Position numbers and translations under genes: made by a program. Under the pieces are notes generated by a model, which saw only the letters and a program-made list of their open reading frames with translations, searched no databases and was not told the DNA's origin. Source: Candidatus Latescibacterota bacterium (GTDB lineage: Bacteria > Latescibacterota > UBA2968 > UBA8231). Taken from it: 14,789 bases of DNA. Within the stretch, counting starts at the first letter, position 1, and every line of letters begins with the position of its first letter. Of this stretch, positions 6,987-13,668 are shown one piece after another. The DNA is taken from assembly GCA_022827165.1 (NCBI GenBank), contig JAJDTN010000020.1:1-14789 (forward strand), in the 5' to 3' direction.

Positions 6987-7098
6987 ACGGCGAATCCTCC
7001 GGAGGGGCAGCGACGTCCGCCGGCCGGGGCCGCCGGCGAACCGGGCGACAAGGTAGTGCTCCGGCCGAGAGCCGAAAACGCGCCGGCCGAGGGCGGCC
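6987..7098 (-). other. 112-nt intergenic region with palindromes inside the gene string
   Basis: This is the largest gap in the minus-strand string. It holds a perfect 7-bp inverted repeat (CGCCGGC at 7018-7024 with GCCGGCG at 7032-7038) and two copies of CCGGCCGAG near 7061 and 7083. A strong GGAGG ribosome binding site for the TTG start at 6986 lies near 6996-7000. No T-tract follows the hairpin. No convincing promoter was found; a TTTTCG/TACCTT pair with 17-nt spacing is too weak to claim. It may be an attenuator or an mRNA-processing site. Confidence 0.4.
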
Positions 7099-8310
7099 TC
7101 AGGCCCACCCGGCGATGAAGCTGTCCACGGTCAGGGACTCGGGGACCTCGTTGAAGAAGTAGCGCGTCGACCGCCCCTGGAAGCCGGGGACGGTCTGCTT
7201 CTCCTCGCCCCGCAGGCTCCGGTCGACGGGCTCGAAGCGCGCCCACAGAGCCTCTGCCTCCGCGTTGGAGAAGCGGTCGCCCAGCCGCCGGCCCCACTGC
7301 AGGGTCATGGGGTGGACCATGGCGGCGAACTTGCGGTCCTTCTCCGGCAGACTCTCGAAGTCGGGATGCTTCAGGTTGTGGATGTCCCGGGCCGACTTGC
7401 TCAGGAAGATGGTGCTCTGTCGCCTGGCCATGGGGCCCGAGCCCGGGTGCAACGTCTCGAGAGCCTGGTGGTAGCCCGGGCCGTCGCCTTGCAGAACGGC
7501 CCTCAGGGCGGACTCCACGTGGTCGAGGGCGAGGTCGCTGCGTCCGCGCCAGCGCTCGAAGGTGGCCCGCGCCTCGGGCGAGAGATGCTGGATGTAGTGC
7601 GGGTCCGGGTAGTGGGTGAAGTTGGAGAAGCCGCCGTGGATGACGCGCCGCAGGCGGGTGCTGTAGTCGCTGGCCCAGTGCAGGATCGGCAGGATGTAGG
7701 CGACCCCGTCGCCGGCGGCCAGGCGGGTCTGCACGCCGCTGTCGAGGGGGGCGCGGTCGTTGCGGCTCAGCTGCTCCGCCTCCTCCGGCGTGTTCGGCCG
7801 CAGGTGGCTGCCGGGCACCACCCAGAGGACGTCGTCGTCGTAGAGGGTGAGGTTCCACTGCACGTAGCGGGGGCCGCTCTCGCGGATGTCCTCGGCGTAG
7901 CCCATGACCGAGGAGCTGTGGCCGGGGGCGAAGTCCCGGTGCCAGCGCGCCGGCCCGTGATCGCGCACCGGGCTGCACATGAGCATCATCTCCGTCACCG
8001 CCGCGTCCTCGACCCCGAGGAGCCGGCTGCTGACGCCCTGCACGTTCTCGTGGAGCCAGATCTCGACGGCGCCGGCGGTGGAGGCGTCGATCTCCCCGGC
8101 CATGTCGGTGAGGATCAGCCGCGGCTGGGCGCCGGTTTCCCAGTGGCCGCCCGGCGGGTCCCCGGGGGCGCGGTCCCGGGCCCAGACGGCGCGCTGGCGG
8201 TCGACGAGGATCTCGTAGACGCGGCGCAGCTCCTCGAGCTGGTCGGGAGGGATGACCTGCCGCAGGATGACATAGCCCTCTTCGAGAAAGCGCTGGCGGT
8301 CCACCTCCAT
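7099..8310 (-). CDS. Phytanoyl-CoA dioxygenase (PhyH) family protein, long form, copy C
   Basis: A 403-aa protein, first in the minus-strand string. The N-terminal half is a PhyH-type Fe(II)/2-oxoglutarate oxygenase: RQRFLEEGYVILRQVIPP opening, H124 and D126 in RWHRDFAPG, and VVPGSHLRP near 164-172. The distal His is likely H211 in ILHWASDYSTR, with Arg residues at 219-222 as 2-oxoglutarate ligand candidates. It is about 150 residues longer than copies A and B; the extra C-terminal part (about 240-403) contains LSPEARATFERWRGR and a region ending SLTVDSFIAGWA that I do not recognise as a separate domain. ATG at 8310 is preferred, with GGAGG 7 nt upstream; a GTG directly before it (8313) is possible. 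It is transcribed divergently from the RidA gene. The substrate is unknown. Confidence 0.88.
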   Translation of the reverse strand: MEVDRQRFLEEGYVILRQVIPPDQLEELRRVYEILVDRQRAVWARDRAPGDPPGGHWETGAQPRLILTDMAGEIDASTAGAVEIWLHENVQGVSSRLLGVEDAAVTEMMLMCSPVRDHGPARWHRDFAPGHSSSVMGYAEDIRESGPRYVQWNLTLYDDDVLWVVPGSHLRPNTPEEAEQLSRNDRAPLDSGVQTRLAAGDGVAYILPILHWASDYSTRLRRVIHGGFSNFTHYPDPHYIQHLSPEARATFERWRGRSDLALDHVESALRAVLQGDGPGYHQALETLHPGSGPMARRQSTIFLSKSARDIHNLKHPDFESLPEKDRKFAAMVHPMTLQWGRRLGDRFSNAEAEALWARFEPVDRSLRGEEKQTVPGFQGRSTRYFFNEVPESLTVDSFIAGWA

Positions 8311-8354
8311 CACGAACCCTCCTGTCCGTCTTTCCGTGCAAGGCTGCTCGCGGC

Positions 8355-8384
8355 ACCATAGGTTGTCGAGCCCCCCGAGGTCAA
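8355..8384 (-). promoter_or_regulatory. Sigma70-like promoter for the minus-strand operon
   Basis: On the minus strand, TTGACC (8384-8379, five of six matches to the -35 consensus) is followed after 18 nt by TATGGT (8360-8355, four of six to the -10 consensus). Transcription would start near 8348, leaving a leader of about 38 nt before the ATG at 8310. It lies in the 92-nt divergent gap, so a regulator binding here could act on both directions. No clear promoter for the rightward genes was found in the same gap. Confidence 0.55.
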
Positions 8385-8402
8385 CCTGCCAGGAGAGCGA
8401 CC

Positions 8403-8771
8403 GTGACCGAAATGCCCATCGCCAAGGAGCCCTTCTACAACACCACCCGCCGCGCCGGCGACACCCTCTACCTGTCCGGCTTCGGCCCCGTCGACGAGGG
8501 GCTGAACGTCGTGGGAAGGGACATCATCGAGCAGACGCGGTACACCATGCAGCTCATGGTGCAGGCCATGAAGAAGGAGGGAGCCACCACGGCGGACCTG
8601 GTGCGCGTGAACGTCTTCCTCCTCGACATGGCCGACCGCGACGGCTTCAACGAGGCCTACATGGAGTTCTTCGACGGGCCGCCCATGCCGACGCGGCGGC
8701 TCATCGGCGCCGGCGATCTCTTCAAGGGGATCCTCGTCGAGATCGACGGCATCGCCTGGATGGGAGACTGA
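8403..8771 (+). CDS. RidA/YjgF/YER057c/UK114 family protein
   Basis: A 122-aa Rid-family protein, the standard length. RidA-type enzymes hydrolyse reactive enamine/imine intermediates released by PLP enzymes; other Rid subfamilies have other or unknown reactions. The visible marks are TLYLSGFGPVDE near 21-32, LVRVNVFLLDMADRDGFNEAY near 66-86, and PTRRLIGAG with R98 at the position of the substrate-carboxylate-binding Arg. VEIDGIAW near 112-119 contains E113, matching the conserved Glu near the C-terminus. The start is GTG at 8403 with AGGAG 7-8 nt upstream; ATG at 8412 is an alternative. It is divergent from the PhyH operon and directly precedes the NHL gene. No PLP enzyme is encoded in the window, so its partner is unknown. 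Confidence 0.9.
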   Translation: MTEMPIAKEPFYNTTRRAGDTLYLSGFGPVDEGLNVVGRDIIEQTRYTMQLMVQAMKKEGATTADLVRVNVFLLDMADRDGFNEAYMEFFDGPPMPTRRLIGAGDLFKGILVEIDGIAWMGD

Positions 8772-8774
8772 CAG

Positions 8775-9716
8775 ATGACCACGAGAGTCGGATCGGGGGA
8801 CCACCGCTTCGAGGAGCGGCACGACTGGCCGAGGTTGCCCGAGGGCTGGAGCTTCCGCGAGGTCGTGGACGTGGCCGTGGACGCGCGGGACCGGGTCTGC
8901 GTCTTCAGCCGCGGTCAGCAGCCGGTCATGGTTTTCGAGGCCGACGGCTCCCTCGCCGGGGCCTGGGGCGAGGGCATGTTCACGCGGCCCCACGGCGTCA
9001 CCGCCGGGCCCGACGGCGCCCTCTGGACCGCTGACGACGACGGCCACTGCGTGCGCCGCTTCACCTGGGACGGCGAGCTGCAGCTGACCATCGGCACGCC
9101 GGGGGAGGGATCCGAGCCGCACAGCGGCGACCCCTTCAACCGGCCCACCAAGGTCGCCGTGGACCCGCGCTCCGGGGCGCTCTACATCGCCGACGGCTAC
9201 GGCAACGCCAGGGTCCACAAGTACTCCCCGGAAGGCGAGCACCTGCTCTCTTGGGGCGAGTTCGGCACCGGCCCGGGACAGTTCAACCTGGTCCACAGCG
9301 TCTGCACCGACGACGCCGGCCGCGTCTACATCGCCGACCGCGAGAACCACCGCGTGCAGATCTTCGACGACCAGGGCGCCTGCCTCGACCAGTGGAACGA
9401 CATGCACCGCCCCTGCGGCCTCCTGGTCTCCGGCGACCGGGCCTACATCGGCCAGCTGCCCAGCCACCTCGACGTCAACGCCGCCTACCCGAACATCGGC
9501 GCCTGCGTCACCATCCACGACCTCCAAGGCAACCAGCTCGCCCGCCTCGGCGGCGCCCACCCCGGCGAGGGTCCGGCGGAGTACACGGCGCCCCACGGCC
9601 TGGCGGTGGACTCGCGGGGGGACCTGTATGTGGGGGAGGTTTCCTGGAGCGCCTACGGTCGGCGGCTGGATCCGCCGCGGCTGGTGCGCTGCTTCCGCAA
9701 GCTGGTCCGGGTGTGA
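8775..9716 (+). CDS. NHL-repeat six-bladed beta-propeller protein
   Basis: A 313-aa protein made almost wholly of NHL-type blades. Recurrent motifs are HGVTAGPDGALWTADDDGHCV (near 74-94), KVAVDPRSGALYIADGYGN, HSVCTDDAGRVYIADREN followed by HRVQIF, and HGLAVDSRGDLYVGEV. The layout recalls the peptidyl-hydroxyglycine amidoglycolate-lyase-like propellers often annotated in environmental bacteria, but I cannot confirm lyase residues. There is no signal peptide, so it is predicted cytoplasmic, unlike the next three gene products. The ATG lies 3 nt after the RidA stop, with GGGAG within the RidA end, so the two are co-translated. Its function with RidA is unknown: a sugar-lactone lactonase-like, lyase or binding role are all possible. 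Confidence 0.88.
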   Translation: MTTRVGSGDHRFEERHDWPRLPEGWSFREVVDVAVDARDRVCVFSRGQQPVMVFEADGSLAGAWGEGMFTRPHGVTAGPDGALWTADDDGHCVRRFTWDGELQLTIGTPGEGSEPHSGDPFNRPTKVAVDPRSGALYIADGYGNARVHKYSPEGEHLLSWGEFGTGPGQFNLVHSVCTDDAGRVYIADRENHRVQIFDDQGACLDQWNDMHRPCGLLVSGDRAYIGQLPSHLDVNAAYPNIGACVTIHDLQGNQLARLGGAHPGEGPAEYTAPHGLAVDSRGDLYVGEVSWSAYGRRLDPPRLVRCFRKLVRV

Positions 9717-9758
9717 GGGGCGGACGACTCCCTGACCTCCCTTCGACTTTCTTGCATC

Positions 9759-12182
9759 GTGTTGTTGGCCCCCCTCCTGTTCCTGCTGGACAGCCGGGCC
9801 CAGGACTACACCTACCGGAATCTGCCCGAAGGGGCCATCGCACGCCTGGGAAAGGGACACTTCACGGGGACTGTCTATTCGCCCGACGGGTCGCTTCTGG
9901 CTATAGGCAGGAGCATCGGTCTCTCGATCTACGAGGTGAGTACCGGCAGGGAGGTCGCTTTTCTGCAGGACAGCAGTCCCAGGAAGACCCGTTCTATGGT
10001 CTTCTCTCCGGACGGAAGTACCCTGGCCTGTATCATCGGCGCCTCTGCTTCCAAGGACAATTCGATTCTCCTGTGGGATGTATCTACCTGGGAGATGATC
10101 GCTTCCTTGGAGGGACACGAATGGAGCATCCACTTGGTAGCGTTCTTTCCGGACGGGGAGAAGCTGATCAGTTCCAGCTCGGAGATGATCCGCCTATGGG
10201 ATGTGGATACCGGGTCTGTGGAGTTCACCGAAGAAACGGGCCAAGAGAGTGCTACTTCTCCGGTACTGTCGCCGGAGGGGGATATCCTGGTCAGAGGGAT
10301 TGATGATGATGTAGAGATACGGGATGCCTCCACCGGAGAGCTGTTGCATACTCTGGAGTCAAGTGGAGAATCCCGCACTATGGATTCAAACCCGGGTGAT
10401 GTCAGGTTTCTGGAGTTTTCGCCGGACGGCGCCACTCTGGCTGTGGGCAGATGGAGCGGCTACGTAGACCTCCTCGACGTAGCCACTTGGAGCGTGCTGG
10501 CCACACTCGGGGACCATGGCAAGGAAGTGGAATCCCTGACCTTTTCACCCGATGGCCAGACCGTGGCAGGTGCCAGCAGATTCACGGTCCTCCTGTGGGA
10601 CCTGGCTACCGGGGGCCTGGTAAAGGCCCTTGAAAGACCTGGGCAAGAGTGGGTTGTCGATTCTGTGACTTTCTCCGCGGACGGCACTCTTCTGGCCAGC
10701 AGCAGCCGGGCGATTTCGCACCTGTGGGATCCGTCGAGTGGAGAGAGACTGGTCACGGTGGCAGGCCGGTTCAAGGCGTTCTCTCCGACGGGCGACAGCT
10801 TCGTCAGTGCAGATCCCAACGGATTGGTCAGTCTGTGGGACATCGACGGATCTCTGATCGCCACCTTCGAATCTGACAGTCCTGTCGCCTCTCTCGTCTT
10901 TTCCCCGGACAGCCGGACCCTGGCGAGTGTCAGCTATCGCTACACCCGCCTGTGGGACGTGTCCAGCAGGACGCTGATCACAGCTCTGGAAGGCGCGGAC
11001 GGGGGGCCACGTTGTCTGGCATTCTCCCCGGACGGAGAGACCGTAGCTACCGGCCATTTCGCTCAGATTCTGCTGTGGGATGCCACCGGGAGTCCCTTGA
11101 GTGCCCTCGAGGGTCCTACCTCTTACGTGTTCTCTCTGATGTTCTCGCCAGACGGAAGCCTCCTGGCCAGTCGCGGCCAGGAAGAAACCCTCTATCTGTG
11201 GAATACGTCAGACTGGACGCTGGTGACTACCCTTGCAGGCCACGATCATGACCATGAGGTCCGTTCGATGCGCTTTTCCCCGGACGGCTCTCTCCTGGCC
11301 ACTGCGAGAAGGGGAGATGGGATCGTCCGTCTATGGAATACGTCCAACTGGACTCTCGCAGGCACCCTCGATCACAGCAGGTCCGTCAGGAGCGTACTAT
11401 TCTCCCCTGACGGGAGCATTCTGGCCACTGTCAGTGGTGACAAAGGCTGGTTGTGGGATCTTTCTACCGGAGAGGCCCTGATCACTATCGACGGGTGGTT
11501 GCGGGAGGGGTCGGAGAGACCGATGGGTATCGGCTTTCTGGAGTTCTCTCCCGATGGGACGATGTTGGCCGCTGGCAGTGGCGACGGGGTTCTCCTGTGG
11601 GACGTGGCCGGGAGAACCCGGATCGCCAGACTCGAAGGCCATACGTACATACTCCTTTCGATGGCTATCTCTCCCGACGGGAGGATCCTGGCCAGTGGGA
11701 GCGGCGGCTGGGACAAGACCATCCGCCTGTGGAACACGTCCACGGCGGACTCGGTCATCACCCTCGCGGGGCACTCGGACGATATTTCCAGCCTCGTGTT
11801 CTCTCCTGATGGAAGAGTCTTGGCCAGCGGCGGCGAGGACGCTGCGATCCTGCTGTGGGACGTACCTTATGAGAGGGTCCAGTCCTTCGGAGTCTCCCGG
11901 CCGGCCCATACCGTCCTGCTGCCCAACTACCCCAACCCATTCAACGGTGGCACGGAGATCCCTTACCGGCTGGCAGATCCCGGCCCGGTGCAGCTGGTCG
12001 TCTACAATCTCCTGGGGCAGCCGGTGCGCACGTTGGTGGATCAATTCCAGGACCTCGGTCCGCACCGGGTCCCCTGGGACGCCAGGGACGGGCTGGGGGC
12101 TGGGGTAGCCTCCGGGGTCTATCTTGCCCATCTTCGGTATCCTGGTGGGACCCAGACGCGCCGGCTGCTCTACCTCGAGTAG
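9759..12182 (+). CDS. Secreted WD40-repeat protein with FlgD-like/T9SS-like C-terminal domain
   Basis: An 807-aa protein with about 16 WD40-type blades, each carrying an FSPDG.LA opening and an LWD or LWN ending, spanning roughly residues 30-705. Residues 709-807 are a FlgD-Ig-like C-terminal domain: NYPNPFN at 723-729, then YNLLGQPVRTLV, and ASGVYLAHL near the end. That domain is used as a secretion/anchoring tail or surface module in FCB-related phyla. Sixteen blades suggest two propellers (7 or 8 blades each). No enzyme domain is visible. GTG at 9759 gives a hydrophobic start lacking a positive n-region. The frame stays open back to the TGA at 9714, and a CTG at 9732 would give a better signal peptide with Arg and an SRA-Q cleavage site. 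The base composition is clearly lower in G+C than upstream genes, which hints at different ancestry. Confidence 0.88.
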   Translation: MLLAPLLFLLDSRAQDYTYRNLPEGAIARLGKGHFTGTVYSPDGSLLAIGRSIGLSIYEVSTGREVAFLQDSSPRKTRSMVFSPDGSTLACIIGASASKDNSILLWDVSTWEMIASLEGHEWSIHLVAFFPDGEKLISSSSEMIRLWDVDTGSVEFTEETGQESATSPVLSPEGDILVRGIDDDVEIRDASTGELLHTLESSGESRTMDSNPGDVRFLEFSPDGATLAVGRWSGYVDLLDVATWSVLATLGDHGKEVESLTFSPDGQTVAGASRFTVLLWDLATGGLVKALERPGQEWVVDSVTFSADGTLLASSSRAISHLWDPSSGERLVTVAGRFKAFSPTGDSFVSADPNGLVSLWDIDGSLIATFESDSPVASLVFSPDSRTLASVSYRYTRLWDVSSRTLITALEGADGGPRCLAFSPDGETVATGHFAQILLWDATGSPLSALEGPTSYVFSLMFSPDGSLLASRGQEETLYLWNTSDWTLVTTLAGHDHDHEVRSMRFSPDGSLLATARRGDGIVRLWNTSNWTLAGTLDHSRSVRSVLFSPDGSILATVSGDKGWLWDLSTGEALITIDGWLREGSERPMGIGFLEFSPDGTMLAAGSGDGVLLWDVAGRTRIARLEGHTYILLSMAISPDGRILASGSGGWDKTIRLWNTSTADSVITLAGHSDDISSLVFSPDGRVLASGGEDAAILLWDVPYERVQSFGVSRPAHTVLLPNYPNPFNGGTEIPYRLADPGPVQLVVYNLLGQPVRTLVDQFQDLGPHRVPWDARDGLGAGVASGVYLAHLRYPGGTQTRRLLYLE

Positions 12183-12188
12183 CTCGAG
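12174..12188. repeat. CTCGAG palindrome duplicated around the WD40 stop codon
   Basis: CTCGAG at 12174-12179 and again at 12183-12188 flank the TAG stop of the WD40 gene, so a 6-bp stem with a 3-nt loop could form exactly over the stop. There is no T-tract, so it is not a standard terminator. The 78-nt gap that follows otherwise contains only the ribosome binding site of the next gene. Confidence 0.45.
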
Positions 12189-12260
12189 CCTGGTGATGGC
12201 CCATCCAGCTCTGCCGAAGCAGCCGCCGTGGCATCCAGTGACGATCACAAGGAGTCTGCA

Positions 12261-13613
12261 ATGCGGCCGAACGCTCGATGGATGGTGTTGGTCCTCATGT
12301 CCGTGATGACTCTCCAACCCGGCTCCGGCCACGGCCAGGCAGCGGAGTTGAGCCGCGGCAAGCGCTGGGTGCGCAGTCACCCATTCACCACGATGGCGCT
12401 GACGATCGTGCCGAACACGTTCAACGCCGATCACTACGCCCGGGCCAACCTGACGAAGGTCCTGGCTTGGAAGATCAGGCCCAAGCTGCTGGAAAAGGCG
12501 GCGGCCAAGGGGCTGAGTTGGCACCAGCACGTGCGCCCGCACATGGACGGCCTGACCGACGAGCTCAAAGCCACGCTGCAGGGGCTGAATGCCGACTATC
12601 CCGGGCAGACGGGGTGGCTGGTCTGGGACGAGCCGAACCGGCCGAAGATGTTCAAGGCCGCCAGGACGGTGGAGTGGCTCAGACAGACCTATCCCGATGC
12701 CCTGGTCTATTCCTGCGCCTTTCCGATGGGCGCGACGGCGGAGAGGTACTACGGAGGGCCGGTGCCCGAGGGTGGTTACAGCTACGAAGACTACCTGCGC
12801 GACTTTGCCACGATCATTGACCCGGACGTGGTGCTCTTCAACGCCTATCCCTTCATGGAGGACGGGGGGACGAAGAACCTCTTTCCCACGTTGATGACCG
12901 CACGCAAGACCGGCAAGGAGAGAGACGCGCCGTACTGGGCCTTCGTGCAGGCATACGCCGACGACAGGCGCGGCTATCGCATGCCCAGTGAATCGGACGT
13001 GCGCATGCAGGTGTTCATGCACCTGACCTGCGGGTACACGGGGATCGCGTACTTCACCTACGAGGACCAGCAGGGTCCGGCCATGATCGAGGGGGGCACC
13101 GGCCGGCGTCGGCCGATCTACTACGACGTGGCCCGGCTGAACATCGAAGTGGGCAACCTGGGCGCGGCGCTGCGCTTCCTGGAGAGCACGGCCGTGCGCT
13201 ACGTGCCGCAAGGCGGCAATGATGTCCCCGACGGGGTGACCGCCTGGAAGCCGGGCGACGGGGGTGACACGATCATCGAGGCGATCACCATCGAAGGCGG
13301 CGAGCCCGCCCCGGGGAAAGACCTGCTCATCGGGTTCTTCAAGGACGACGATGGCCAGGACTACTTCATGCTGACCAACCTGTGGCACGGCATGGGCGCG
13401 CCGTCGGCCGAGCGGGCGGTGACGGTGACGTTGACGCTGGACCCGCAGGTGAGAGTGATCGGCCGGCTGTCACGCGAGACGGGGCAGCCGGAAGCGTTGG
13501 CCGTCGAAGGGGGCGAGTTTCGCATCACCTTGCCCGGCGGCACGGGTGAGCTGCTGCGCTTCGGGGACGCCAGCTTCCCCGGGCTGGATCAGACTGGACG
13601 TCAACCCCGCTGA
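12261..13613 (+). CDS. Secreted glycoside-hydrolase-like TIM-barrel protein
   Basis: A 450-aa protein with a signal peptide (MRPNARW, a hydrophobic run, cleavage probably after SGHGQA near 27). The mature part resembles TIM-barrel glycosidase-like proteins: GWLVWDEPN near 119-126 with E124 as a candidate acid/base, VVLFNAYPFM, QAYADDRRGYRMPSE, and then MHLTCGYTGIAYFTYEDQQG. The last is like the 'laLayGakGIsYFtY' strand of GH42/beta-galactosidase-like barrels. A beta-rich C-terminal domain follows (AVTVTLTLDPQVRVIGRLSR). I cannot assign a GH family or substrate. ATG at 12261 is chosen over an in-frame ATG at 12228 because AAGGAG lies 6 nt upstream and a signal peptide follows directly. It sits between two other secreted proteins and probably acts outside the cytoplasm. 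Confidence 0.75.
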   Translation: MRPNARWMVLVLMSVMTLQPGSGHGQAAELSRGKRWVRSHPFTTMALTIVPNTFNADHYARANLTKVLAWKIRPKLLEKAAAKGLSWHQHVRPHMDGLTDELKATLQGLNADYPGQTGWLVWDEPNRPKMFKAARTVEWLRQTYPDALVYSCAFPMGATAERYYGGPVPEGGYSYEDYLRDFATIIDPDVVLFNAYPFMEDGGTKNLFPTLMTARKTGKERDAPYWAFVQAYADDRRGYRMPSESDVRMQVFMHLTCGYTGIAYFTYEDQQGPAMIEGGTGRRRPIYYDVARLNIEVGNLGAALRFLESTAVRYVPQGGNDVPDGVTAWKPGDGGDTIIEAITIEGGEPAPGKDLLIGFFKDDDGQDYFMLTNLWHGMGAPSAERAVTVTLTLDPQVRVIGRLSRETGQPEALAVEGGEFRITLPGGTGELLRFGDASFPGLDQTGRQPR

Positions 13614-13668
13614 CTCTCATGCCGTCTGCTCATCGACATTCACCGGTCTCCTTCCGAGGGAGCGTCCT

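Noticed and set aside
8331..8364. Rightward promoter for the RidA gene with TTTCCG and TAGGTT-like elements.
   Set aside because: Matches are too weak and the spacing is off, so no promoter is claimed.
9714..9758. TGA readthrough fusing the NHL propeller to the WD40 protein.
   Set aside because: The sequence after the TGA encodes a signal-peptide-like hydrophobic stretch, which fits a new N-terminus better than a fusion; no recoding element was seen.
11397..13388. Long open frame on the minus strand opposite the WD40 and glycosidase-like genes (663 codons).
   Set aside because: The plus strand encodes clear WD40 repeats and a signal-peptide protein there; the antisense translation resembles no fold.
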